Part shown: in pieces, positions 24,333 to 31,533 of the stretch
Position numbering within the stretch: position 1 is the stretch's first letter
Layout: the number at the start of each line of letters is the position of its first letter
NCBI RefSeq assembly: GCF_014646895.1
Contig: NZ_BMOD01000010.1
Location: forward strand, 62,001 to 126,000
Length of the DNA: 64,000 nucleotides
Direction of reading: 5' to 3'
From: Deinococcus roseus
GTDB lineage: Bacteria; Deinococcota; Deinococci; Deinococcales; Deinococcaceae
Notes under the pieces: generated by a model
What the model saw: the letters and a program-made list of their open reading frames with translations, nothing else
Told to the model about the DNA's origin: nothing
Database searches by the model: none
Made by a program: the position numbers and the translations under genes

Positions 24333-24544
24333 TCGCCTTCCAGCACTTCACGGAACTTTTGCTTGAGGATGTCGGTCAGGACCTTCTCCGGGACCACCGC
24401 AATGCCCCCGAAAATGCTGGACACCACCAGCATCTTGTCTCCGGGCTGGATGCCCAGTTTTTCTCTGGCTTCTTGTGGGATGGCGATTTGCCCTCTTTCG
24501 CCCACGGTGACGGTTCCAAAAAATTGCACTTCCAGGTCGCTCAT
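24329..24544 (-). CDS. AbrB/MazE-type DNA-binding protein
   Basis: 71 aa with the swapped-hairpin AbrB fold: VTVGERGQIAIPQEAREKLGIQPGDKMLVV. It overlaps the YhgE/Pip gene by 4 bp and probably regulates this operon. No toxin partner of the MazF or VapC type follows, so it is not an obvious antitoxin. Start ATG 24544 lies 6 nt after a TAGACT -10 box (leaderless). Confidence 0.88.
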   Translation of the reverse strand: MSDLEVQFFGTVTVGERGQIAIPQEAREKLGIQPGDKMLVVSSIFGGIAVVPEKVLTDILKQKFREVLEGE

Positions 24545-24550
24545 GGACTC

Positions 24551-24601
24551 AGTCTAAAATTTTTGTTCAAGCATGTCAATCATGTAAATCATACTGGTAT
24601 G
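24551..24601 (-). promoter_or_regulatory. abrB-yhgE promoter with upstream palindrome
   Basis: TTGACA (complement of 24574-24579), a 17-bp spacer, and TAGACT (complement of 24551-24556), 6 nt before the ATG. A palindrome CATAC-TG-GTATG (24590-24601) sits just upstream of the -35 and could be an operator. Confidence 0.75.
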
Positions 24602-24652
24602 TATGGGGATGGGTAACACCTCAGGAGTCAGATCTTTAAGGGACGCGTTACC

Positions 24653-24910
24653 ATGGAAAGCATGAGCATTCTTCCTGATGCACCTTTCATTGAGCTGTAT
24701 TTTTACCGTCCCAATCAGATCCAGGCTTCCAAAATTGCAAGTGTCCTGAAGGAATCAACAACAAATCCTATTCTAAATAAAACTGGAGATTTAATTTTCA
24801 ACATAACGATTCATTCAATCCAGAAATTAAAAATGATACAAAAATCATATTTAAATCAATATCCAATTAGCGCAAACATGTATAATTTATTTGAGATACA
24901 GTCATGTTAA
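24653..24910 (+). CDS. AT-rich unknown ORF 1
   Basis: 85 aa in DNA far richer in A/T than the surrounding genes, with Ile, Asn and Lys codons ending in A or T. No domain recognised. ATG 24653 has only a weak AAGGGA upstream; ATG 24662 is an alternative. Composition indicates recent acquisition. Whether it is expressed cannot be judged. Confidence 0.45.
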   Translation: MESMSILPDAPFIELYFYRPNQIQASKIASVLKESTTNPILNKTGDLIFNITIHSIQKLKMIQKSYLNQYPISANMYNLFEIQSC

Positions 24911-24975
24911 TAATTTTAAAATTATTTAAATTTGTAAGGATTATCTTAATATATTGTGTGATTTAACTCATTATA

Positions 24976-25284
24976 ATGTTTTTGAGTGGTGTTGTATTTT
25001 ATTCAAATATTAAGACATTTATCAGGGAACAGCATTCACCAGATGGGATTAATCATGTATTTCTTCTTTATTCTCGAGACTTTCCAATATTTTCCGGCTA
25101 CTATAAGCTGTATCATTATAAAGGAGGAAAGCGTGAAATTTTAGATCAAGGCTATTATCTTTTCGATGAATATGAATTTGAACAAATAAACAATGAATTT
25201 TTAAAATTATACTTGGAAAAAACTTCAGAGTGCAATTTAGATATAAATTATTTTTACAAATCTACGTCGGTAAATATATGTTGA
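24976..25284 (+). CDS. AT-rich unknown ORF 2
   Basis: 102 aa in the same AT-rich island. Aromatic-rich and acidic toward the C-terminus (YYLFDEYEFEQINNEFLKLYLEK), as in many small cytosolic immunity-type proteins, though I cannot assign a family. The start is uncertain: a TATAAT sequence overlaps the first ATG, so initiation could be further in. It may be a degraded remnant. Confidence 0.45.
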   Translation: MFLSGVVFYSNIKTFIREQHSPDGINHVFLLYSRDFPIFSGYYKLYHYKGGKREILDQGYYLFDEYEFEQINNEFLKLYLEKTSECNLDINYFYKSTSVNIC

Positions 25285-25357
25285 TTTGTAATGTTGTTTC
25301 TTTTATAAAACACCATCAGCACCAGATATAATGTTTCCTATTCATCATTGTAATGTA

Positions 25358-25379
25358 GGAGCGCAGTGTGCTGCGCCCC
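25358..25379. repeat. Short palindromic element (GTAGGAGCGCAG type)
   Basis: GAGCGCAG-TGT-GCTGCGCCC, an imperfect short member of the GTAGGGGCG family. It sits at the edge of the AT-rich island. Confidence 0.65.
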
Positions 25380-25443
25380 GTGGCAGGAAGGGTTGTCAAG
25401 GATTGTTCCTCTGACCCTTCCACTGCAATAAAATAAAAAAACC

Positions 25444-26046
25444 ATGTCATTCTTCACCCACCCCTCGGCCTGGAGCGGATTTCATTGTGAGTTGGGCATT
25501 GAATTCTGCACCCAGAATGAAAAAGCGCTGGAAACCCTGATGCTGCACCTGTGGTCTTTTCCAGAACTGCAAGGAATTTACCTCGAAAAAGACAGGGAGC
25601 CCGCTGAACAACAGCGTTTTTCCCTGGACCAGTTGCTTGAGAAGGAATCCATCCTTCATTTGCTTTTAAGAGGCACTGTCACCCTGCCAGACGGGAATCA
25701 GGTGGCCTGCTCCACCAGCATCCTCAGAGAGGAGGCAGGTTCAGACTGGTTGTTTTTTTCCATCTCCACAGGAAGTCTGGAGCAGGTTTATCCTGTGGTC
25801 TCCTCTGCTGATGGAGAGGATCATCAGCTCAATCCCTGGTTGCGTCCTCTGGAAGACTGGCTGGCCGAACTGGGTATGAGGCTTTACAGGCACCAGCCTT
25901 ATGATCTGGGCATCGTGGGCTTGAATCAAATGGGGATGTTGAATGCTGAAGACATCCTTCGGGACGGAATCCCAGAACAAAGGTACTGGGTACTGCTCTG
26001 GCCCGATGCTGAAGGTCTGCAGTATTATCCCAGCAACATGGGGTAA
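25444..26046 (+). CDS. Soluble protein of unknown function
   Basis: 200 aa with normal codon use, unlike the two AT-rich ORFs before it. No transmembrane segment or signal peptide. It is rich in Leu, Glu and Trp, with PYDLGIVGLNQMG and YWVLLWPDAEGLQYYP near the C-terminus. No family recognised. There is no Shine-Dalgarno sequence; A-rich DNA with TAAAAT precedes the ATG. Position beside an acquired segment is compatible with an accessory function. Confidence 0.65.
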   Translation: MSFFTHPSAWSGFHCELGIEFCTQNEKALETLMLHLWSFPELQGIYLEKDREPAEQQRFSLDQLLEKESILHLLLRGTVTLPDGNQVACSTSILREEAGSDWLFFSISTGSLEQVYPVVSSADGEDHQLNPWLRPLEDWLAELGMRLYRHQPYDLGIVGLNQMGMLNAEDILRDGIPEQRYWVLLWPDAEGLQYYPSNMG

Positions 26047-26081
26047 CCCCCACTGCAGAAAATCTGAAATGCAACCTGTAG

Positions 26082-26101
26082 GGGCGAGGCATGCCTTGCC
26101 C
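26082..26101. repeat. Short palindromic element (GGGCGAGGC type)
   Basis: GGGCGAGGC-ATG-CCTTGCCC with one arm mismatch, preceded by CTGTAG. It resembles the outer arms of the full element joined directly. Confidence 0.75.
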
Positions 26102-26134
26102 TCTCCTCTGCCTCTGCTTGAAAATCTTTTTGCC

Positions 26135-26162
26135 CTCGGCTCTCGGCTCTCGGCCCTCGGCA
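26135..26162. repeat. Heptamer tract (CTCGGCN)4
   Basis: CTCGGCT, CTCGGCT, CTCGGCC, CTCGGCA in tandem, 80 bp upstream of mqnE. Same unit and copy number as 2411-2438. Confidence 0.75.
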
Positions 26163-26240
26163 GGCGAAGTCGTTGTCCTCGGCCCACCGCTTGTGAATCA
26201 AAGCACAAATTTTGGATCTAAAAAATGTTAAGCTGTCAGC

Positions 26241-27362
26241 ATGAAGTACATCCGTGACCCCGAACTCATCCCCATCGCTGAAAAAGTCGAAGCGGGACAG
26301 AGGCTGTCTTTTGAAGAGGGGCTGAAACTCTACCACACCCCCGACATCAACACCCTTGCCCGCCTTGCCAACCTGGTGCGGGAACGCAAATTCGGGGACA
26401 AAACCTACTACGTGCACTCGCTGCGCCTTTCCCAGACCAACATCTGCTATGTTGGCTGCACTTTTTGCGGGTTTGCTGCCCACATGAACGAGGAGCGGGC
26501 CTGGGACTGGGAGATCGACGATGTCCTGAAGTTCGTGCGGGACCGTTACCAGCCCGGACTCACCGAAATTCACATCTCCAGCGGCCATCACCCCAAAAAA
26601 CCCTGGAGTTACTACCTGGATCTGGTGCGTGCCCTCAAAGAAAACTTCCCTGGCGTGCAGGTGAAAGCCTGGACTGCAGCAGAAATCTGGCACTTCACCA
26701 AAATTGCCAAACTCTCTGTGCGTGAGGTGCTGACCCAGCTCAAAGAAGCCGGACTGGACGCCATGCCCGGAGGCGGAGCAGAGATCTTCGCAGAACGGGT
26801 GCGCAAACAGATTGCCCGTGCCAAGGTGAACGCAGACAACTGGCTGGATGTGCACCGCACCGCCCACCAGATTGGCCTGCACACCAACGCCACCATGCTC
26901 TACGGCCACATCGAAACCCTGGAAGAACGCCTGGACCACATGCACCGCCTGCGCGATTTGCAGGACGAGACCGGAGGCTTTTTCAGCTTCATTCCTCTGG
27001 CCTTCCAGCCCATGAACAACAGTCTGGCGATGAACCTCGGGAAGACCGATTACACCACTGGTCTCGATGACCTGAGAAATCTGGCTGTGGCCCGCGTTTA
27101 CCTGGACAACTTTGACCACATCAAGGGCTACTGGATTCAGATTTCCCCTGAACTGACCCAGGTCTCGCTGGACTGGGGCGTCACGGACATTGATGGAACC
27201 ATCATCGAGGAGAAAATCTCCCATGCTGCCGGGGCCACCTCCGAAGTCGGCACCACCGAGGAAAGCCTCAGAAACCTGATCCTCAGGGCAGGACGCACCC
27301 CAGTGTTGCGGGACGCCCTGTACAACGAACTGAAGATCTTTCCAGGAACCGCAGCAGATTGA
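26241..27362 (+). CDS. mqnE: Aminofutalosine synthase (radical SAM)
   Basis: 373 aa. The radical SAM motif is CYVGCTFC with Cys69, Cys73 and Cys76 (CxxxCxxC), followed by GFAAHMNEERAWDW. HISSGHHPKKPWSYY and DAMPGGGAEIF are typical of the MqnE/MqnC/CofH group. It joins SAM-derived adenosyl to dehydrated chorismate (3-enolpyruvylbenzoate) to make aminofutalosine in the futalosine route to menaquinone. MqnC is excluded by the adjacent mqnA and by the overall MqnE-like sequence, though this is judged by eye. TAAGCT at 26229-26234 is 6 nt before the ATG. Confidence 0.9.
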   Translation: MKYIRDPELIPIAEKVEAGQRLSFEEGLKLYHTPDINTLARLANLVRERKFGDKTYYVHSLRLSQTNICYVGCTFCGFAAHMNEERAWDWEIDDVLKFVRDRYQPGLTEIHISSGHHPKKPWSYYLDLVRALKENFPGVQVKAWTAAEIWHFTKIAKLSVREVLTQLKEAGLDAMPGGGAEIFAERVRKQIARAKVNADNWLDVHRTAHQIGLHTNATMLYGHIETLEERLDHMHRLRDLQDETGGFFSFIPLAFQPMNNSLAMNLGKTDYTTGLDDLRNLAVARVYLDNFDHIKGYWIQISPELTQVSLDWGVTDIDGTIIEEKISHAAGATSEVGTTEESLRNLILRAGRTPVLRDALYNELKIFPGTAAD

Positions 27363-27380
27363 TGTTGAGTCAACGTGTAG

Positions 27381-27400
27381 GGGCGAGGCATGCCTCGCCC
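27381..27400. repeat. Short perfect palindromic element
   Basis: GGGCGAGGCATGCCTCGCCC, a perfect 20-bp palindrome preceded by GTAG and followed by TTTCTTTGG. It could double as a terminator between mqnE and mqnA. Confidence 0.8.
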
Positions 27401-27439
27401 TTTCTTTGGCTGGTTTTCTTCAGAAACAGGAGTTTTTAA

Positions 27440-28273
27440 ATGTCCAAACCCTACAGAATCGGGCTGATTGATTTCGCCAATGTTGCCCCCATCAATGAGT
27501 ACCTGCCCGAATCGGACGCTTACGAGGTGCACCGGGGCGTGCCCACCGAAATGAACCGGCAGTTGCTGGCGGGAGAAATTGACCTTGCCAACATCAGCAG
27601 TTTTGAGTTTCTGCAGAACGCCCACCTGCTGCAGGCGTTGCCGGATTTCAGTGTGAGTGTGCTGGGTCCGGTGTACAGCGTGAACCTCTTTCACAACCTG
27701 CCCTGGGAGGCGTTGCAAGGAAAACGCATCGCCCTGACCACCCAGAGTGCCACCAGTGTGAAGCTGCTGGAGGTGCTGCTGTCTCTGAGTGGCATTCAGG
27801 CCACCCTGGAACGCAATGAAGGCAGCGTGCAGGCGTTGCTGGATGCGGGTTATGCTGGCGTGCTGAAAATTGGGGACAATGCCCTGAGAGAGTGGTACCA
27901 GTTGTGCGGACCGCTGGAGCCCCACGCCTCGGTGTGGGACATTCCGCATGGCCGGGGAGAGGTGCAGGTGACGGACCTGAGCATGCGCTGGTACGACCAT
28001 TTTGGTTTGCCTTTTGCTTTTGCCGTCTGGGCTTACCGCACCCCTCCCCCACCTGAACTGGTACACAACCTGCGTCTGGCCCGCAGAACCGGGCTGGGAG
28101 AACTGGCTGTGGTGGCAGAGCGCAATGCCAGAAAACTGGACCTACCCGAATTCATCGTGCAGCATTACCTGTGGAACTTCAGATACCATCTGGAAAAGCC
28201 AGACCGTCTGGGCTTGTTGAAATTTGCTGAGCTGGTGGGGGTTTCTGGGGAGACCCTGCGTTTTTCAGAGTGA
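27440..28273 (+). CDS. mqnA: Chorismate dehydratase
   Basis: 277 aa with the periplasmic-binding-like fold of MqnA/MqnD: YRIGLIDFANVAPINEYLP at the N-terminus, GEIDLANISSFEFLQNA and LTTQSATSVKLLEVLL. It converts chorismate to 3-enolpyruvylbenzoate, the substrate of MqnE encoded just upstream. AGGAG precedes ATG 27440 with acceptable spacing. Pairing of mqnE and mqnA confirms the futalosine pathway; mqnB, mqnC and mqnD must lie elsewhere. Confidence 0.92.
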   Translation: MSKPYRIGLIDFANVAPINEYLPESDAYEVHRGVPTEMNRQLLAGEIDLANISSFEFLQNAHLLQALPDFSVSVLGPVYSVNLFHNLPWEALQGKRIALTTQSATSVKLLEVLLSLSGIQATLERNEGSVQALLDAGYAGVLKIGDNALREWYQLCGPLEPHASVWDIPHGRGEVQVTDLSMRWYDHFGLPFAFAVWAYRTPPPPELVHNLRLARRTGLGELAVVAERNARKLDLPEFIVQHYLWNFRYHLEKPDRLGLLKFAELVGVSGETLRFSE

Positions 28274-28283
28274 GGTAAATTTG

Positions 28284-28318
28284 AAGAAAAGCCAGGGTTT
28301 GTTGCCCTGGTTTTTCTT
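28284..28318 (+). terminator. Terminator after mqnA
   Basis: GCCAGGG pairs with CCCTGG(T) across TTTGTTG, followed by TTTTTCTTTT. Confidence 0.85.
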
Positions 28319-28363
28319 TTGTGTCTGGAACCCTGGGCTTTGAGCGGCATGCAAAGGGTTATC

Positions 28364-28392
28364 TCTGTGAACTGTGGACTGTAAACTTCTCA
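28364..28392. repeat. Partial copy of the 33-bp repeat
   Basis: CTGTGAACTGTGGACTGTAAAC, the complement of the TTTACAGTCCACAGTTCACAG variant. Further copies lie at 29021-29052 and 29090-29122. Confidence 0.6.
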
Positions 28393-28494
28393 GCCTGACT
28401 TTCCCACTCAGGCTTTAAACAAAAGCTTTAAATGAGAACATTGAGAGGAAATCCTTCAGGCTGCATAGCATCCCTTCAGGACAACTGAAGCAAA

Positions 28495-29019
28495 ATGCCA
28501 GATAATACCTTCATGACCCTTGAGGAATACCTGAAAAAGCACAATTACACCATTGAAATCATTGACGCTGGAAAAAACCAGGGTTACATCGTGCATTTCA
28601 GGGAGAAACGCGAAGACCGCCCGGATTTGATTCACAACGACGTGCCCACCCAGCCCCAGTCCACCCCCGAACTGGCTTTGCAGCAACTCAGAGAGCACAT
28701 CGAAGGGATGCATCAGGATTCCCGTTCACTTTCCACCCCTCCGATGGTCTGGACCTATGCCCACGGGAAAAAAGCTGTGGGGTGGGCGCTGGAATCGGGG
28801 CATTACGAATACTTCGCCCGCAACCAGGAAGAAGCCGAGATCTATTCGGATTTGATTGCCAGGGCCGCCAGAGACCTCTCTTTGCTGGTCAAATCCCACT
28901 TCAACCGCGAGAAGTCCCGCATTGAGATGGAACTGCGGGGCATTGGCAAGATGAGTGCCTCCACAGTGGTGGTGGACTTTGAGCCTGCCAGTGCAGAGGG
29001 GCTTTACCTGGTGGATTGA
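28495..29019 (+). CDS. Soluble protein of unknown function
   Basis: 174 aa. N-terminal MTLEEYLKKHNYTIEIIDAGKNQGYIVHFREKRE suggests a small alpha/beta unit; the C-terminal half is helical (ARNQEEAEIYSDLIARAARDLSLLVKSHFNREKS). No family recognised. There is no Shine-Dalgarno sequence and no clear -10 box before ATG 28495, so the start is uncertain. It is followed by two copies of the 33-bp repeat family. Confidence 0.65.
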   Translation: MPDNTFMTLEEYLKKHNYTIEIIDAGKNQGYIVHFREKREDRPDLIHNDVPTQPQSTPELALQQLREHIEGMHQDSRSLSTPPMVWTYAHGKKAVGWALESGHYEYFARNQEEAEIYSDLIARAARDLSLLVKSHFNREKSRIEMELRGIGKMSASTVVVDFEPASAEGLYLVD

Positions 29020-29020
29020 G

Positions 29021-29122
29021 TTTACAGTTTTCAGTTCACAGTTTTCAGCGCTCAGTGCGACGTGGGCCGCCCCGCAAGCAGGTGGTCAGAGCAAGACAGT
29101 TCACAGTTTTCAGTTCACTGCA
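29021..29122. repeat. Two clustered copies of the TTTTCAGTTCACAG repeat
   Basis: GTTTACAGTTTTCAGTTCAC begins at 29022 and CAGTTCACAGTTTTCAGTTC at 29094. They are separated by a non-repetitive stretch and lie just upstream of the P-loop kinase start. Confidence 0.65.
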
Positions 29123-29137
29123 ACAGATTGGAGACCC

Positions 29138-29659
29138 ATGCCCGCTTTCATCATCTCTGGCACACCCGGCACCGGAAAAAGCTCTGTGGCAAAAGCCCTG
29201 CTGCAGTACTACCCGTATGGTCTGCACCTTCCCGTGGATGATTTTCGGGATTTTGTGGTTTCGGGGGCGGCCCATCCCGTGCCCCAGTGGACCCAGGAAA
29301 CCTCCCGGCAGTTCATGCTGGCAAGGCAGGCTGTGGGCAAGGTGGCCACCATTTATCAACTGGTGGGATTCGCCGTGGTGATCGATGATGTGCTGGGTCC
29401 TGCTGAAGTCTCGATGTTTGATTTGCCTGTCCAGCCCTACAAGATCCTTTTAAGGGCAGATTTGCAGGAGGTGCTGGAGCGCAACCACACCCGCACCAAC
29501 AAGCACTTTGACACCCGCATGCTGGATCAGGTGATCACGGAATTGCACCAGAGTCAGGATGTGGAGGCTTACCAGCACCATGGCTGGCACGTCATCAACA
29601 GCACGGGCCTGAGTGTGTACGAAACTGTGAATGCCATCCGTGCAGCCACCCACGTCTGA
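29138..29659 (+). CDS. P-loop kinase/phosphotransferase-like protein
   Basis: 173 aa. Walker A GTPGTGKSS is at residues 8-16. PVDDFRDFV follows, resembling the substrate Asp region of chloramphenicol phosphotransferase-like and guanylate-kinase-like enzymes, and a lid-like VLERNHTRTNKHFD segment lies near residue 110. The substrate is unknown. ATG 29138 has TTGGAG five nt upstream. The ATL gene begins 20 bp after its stop and may be co-transcribed. Confidence 0.75.
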   Translation: MPAFIISGTPGTGKSSVAKALLQYYPYGLHLPVDDFRDFVVSGAAHPVPQWTQETSRQFMLARQAVGKVATIYQLVGFAVVIDDVLGPAEVSMFDLPVQPYKILLRADLQEVLERNHTRTNKHFDTRMLDQVITELHQSQDVEAYQHHGWHVINSTGLSVYETVNAIRAATHV

Positions 29660-29678
29660 GGGTTACACTGAAGCCCTC

Positions 29679-29984
29679 ATGGATGATGCATTCAGAAAAT
29701 CGGTGTTGCAGGTGGTGCTGGGCATTCCTTACGGCCAGACCATGAGTTACGGCGGGGTGGCCCTGGAAGCAGGTTACCCCGGTTACGCCCGCCATGTGGG
29801 CAACTTGCTGGCCGGGCTCTCCGAGGAAGATGCACCAGAGGTGCCCTGGTACCGGGTGATCAATGCCTCACGGGGCATCAGCACCTACCGCAGGGGCATT
29901 GGGGACCTGCAAAGGAAACTGCTGATCTCTGAAGGGGTGTCTTTCAAAGGGGAAAAAATTGCAAAAGAGCACTTTCTGGGTTAA
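29679..29984 (+). CDS. Alkyltransferase-like protein (ATL)
   Basis: 101 aa with the MGMT C-terminal domain fold: VVLGIPYGQTMSYGGVALEAGYPGYARHVGN carries the HTH/Arg-finger region. The active-site PCHRV of alkyltransferases is PWYRV, with Trp57 replacing the acceptor Cys. ATL proteins bind O6-alkylguanine without repairing it and direct nucleotide-excision repair to the site. This fits the DNA-repair emphasis of Deinococcus. A TACACT sequence lies 10 nt before ATG 29679. Its 3' end overlaps the convergent prmC stop by 4 bp. Confidence 0.9.
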   Translation: MDDAFRKSVLQVVLGIPYGQTMSYGGVALEAGYPGYARHVGNLLAGLSEEDAPEVPWYRVINASRGISTYRRGIGDLQRKLLISEGVSFKGEKIAKEHFLG

Positions 29985-30817
29985 CGCTTCATGGCCAGCA
30001 GAAAGCGGTCCTGTCCGGTCAAATCTGGATACACTTCTGAGGCGGCCCAGAACTTTCGGTCCAGTTCTTCTTGCAGCACTTTCACGTTTCTGGGGTCCAG
30101 TTCCAGGGCCAGAATGCCACCCGATTTGAGGTGCCGCACAGCTCCGGTGACAATCCGGCGGGCCAGACTGAGGCCGTCTCCCCCGGAGTAAAGTGCAATG
30201 TTGGATTCGTATTTGAGCTCAGGCATCTCGCTGGCCTGGTCTGCATCGGGCAGGTAAGGCGGGTTGGAAACGATGATTTCAAAGAAACCATCCAGACCTG
30301 CAAAAAGATCCCCCTGCTGCACTTTGAGCCTGAGGGACAGCTTGTGTGCATTCTGCTGGGCCAGGCGCACACACACCGGATTGATGTCTGTGGCGGTCAC
30401 GTCCGAAAAAGGAATCTCGTGAAGCAAGGCCAGGGCAATGGCTCCTGTGCCCGTCCCGATGTCCAGAATGCGGGGCTTCATTTTCATGTTGCGCTCAATC
30501 ACCAGCGAGACCAGGGTTTCGGTTTCGGGCCTGGGGATCAGCACGCCCTCGCAGACTTTCAGGCGCAGGCCATAAAAATAGGTGTAACCCAGCAGGAGCT
30601 GCAAGGGTTCACGGCTGGCCCTGCGGTGCATGAAGTCCTGCAGCTGGTCCCATTCTGCATGCTCCAGAAACACATGGCGGTCCATGAGCTGGCGCACCCG
30701 GGACAGTCCGGTCACGTGCTCCAGCAAAAATTCGGCGTCCACGTGTGGGGAGGGGATCCCCGCCACCGTGAACACCTCGACCATGTGTTTGAGGGCCTGC
30801 CCGACAGTGAAGGTCAT
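29981..30817 (-). CDS. prmC: Release-factor glutamine methyltransferase
   Basis: 278 aa from ATG 30817; an in-frame TTG at 30829 would add four residues. N-terminal helical substrate-binding domain, then RPETE, ILDIGTGTGAIALAL (motif I) and the diagnostic NPPYLP motif, which positions the glutamine amide. It methylates the GGQ glutamine of RF1 and RF2. It lies 16 bp downstream of jag and is probably co-transcribed. Confidence 0.93.
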   Translation of the reverse strand: MTFTVGQALKHMVEVFTVAGIPSPHVDAEFLLEHVTGLSRVRQLMDRHVFLEHAEWDQLQDFMHRRASREPLQLLLGYTYFYGLRLKVCEGVLIPRPETETLVSLVIERNMKMKPRILDIGTGTGAIALALLHEIPFSDVTATDINPVCVRLAQQNAHKLSLRLKVQQGDLFAGLDGFFEIIVSNPPYLPDADQASEMPELKYESNIALYSGGDGLSLARRIVTGAVRHLKSGGILALELDPRNVKVLQEELDRKFWAASEVYPDLTGQDRFLLAMKR

Positions 30818-30833
30818 CTTTTGAGACAACTGT

Positions 30834-31406
30834 TCAGGCAGGTTTGACGATGATGTGGCGGTCCTTGCCTTCTCCCACCGATTCCGTGGTGACCCCGCCC
30901 ATCTCTTTGAGGGTCATGTGGATGATGCGGCGGTCCGAGGCAGGAATGGGGTCCATCTCGAAGGACTCTCCGGTTTTCATGACCTGCTGGGCGATGCGCT
31001 CGGCCAGTTGCACCAGTTTGTCCTCGTGGCGGCGTCTGAAACCCGCTGCGTCCAGGTGCAGCCTGAGGTCGTTGCGTCCGGCTTCTTTGGCGAGAAGGGT
31101 GTAGCACATCACTTCTAAAGCAGCCAGCACCCGCCCATCCCGGCCGATCATCTTGGCGGCATGCACCCCGGAGATGTCGGCGTAAATCACGTTTTCCTGC
31201 ATGCGAACTTTCACACTGAGACCGGAGTCGACACGCTCACAGAGGCCCTTCAGGAACTGCTCAACCACTTCCTGAGGGTTGATGTTGTACTCAATCGGAG
31301 AGCTGGGGCTCTGGTAGGCTGTTTCCGGGTCAATCGGGCTTTCATCGGCGCTGTCGCTGATCCCGAGACCGGCCAGGTAGTCGTCAAGGTTGGTCTTCTT
31401 TTCCAT
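30834..31406 (-). CDS. khpB: KH/R3H RNA-binding protein (Jag/KhpB)
   Basis: 190 aa. A central KH domain has the IGRDGR loop (GxxG), followed by an R3H domain with RRIIH near the C-terminus. The long N-terminal Jag_N domain of some Firmicutes proteins is absent; only a short acidic leader precedes KH. KhpB binds many transcripts and affects cell division and envelope. It usually sits directly after yidC, but here it is 4.4 kb away with its own likely promoter (TAAACT and AAGGA just upstream of ATG 31406). Confidence 0.9.
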   Translation of the reverse strand: MEKKTNLDDYLAGLGISDSADESPIDPETAYQSPSSPIEYNINPQEVVEQFLKGLCERVDSGLSVKVRMQENVIYADISGVHAAKMIGRDGRVLAALEVMCYTLLAKEAGRNDLRLHLDAAGFRRRHEDKLVQLAERIAQQVMKTGESFEMDPIPASDRRIIHMTLKEMGGVTTESVGEGKDRHIIVKPA

Positions 31407-31495
31407 CTGGTCCTTAGTTTACTGCAGTTTGGCCTGTTGTGCAGGGTGACAGGACCTATTCAAAGTCAGGCCCTGAAGCATAGAGGGCAAACCAA

Positions 31496-31515
31496 AACCC
31501 CCATTGCTGGGGGTT
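31496..31515 (-). terminator. Terminator after the GH9 gene
   Basis: On the minus strand AACCCCC pairs with GGGGGTT around AGCAAT, followed by TTGGTTTG. It separates the GH9 gene from jag. Confidence 0.75.
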
Positions 31516-31533
31516 GAAGAATTCCAGGTGCGT

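Noticed and set aside
24653..25284. Toxin-immunity or toxin-antitoxin pair
   Set aside because: Size and composition would allow it, but neither protein shows a motif I can name, so no function is assigned.
26135..26162. CRISPR-like repeat
   Set aside because: Units are 7 bp and directly tandem with no spacers; it is a short tandem repeat.
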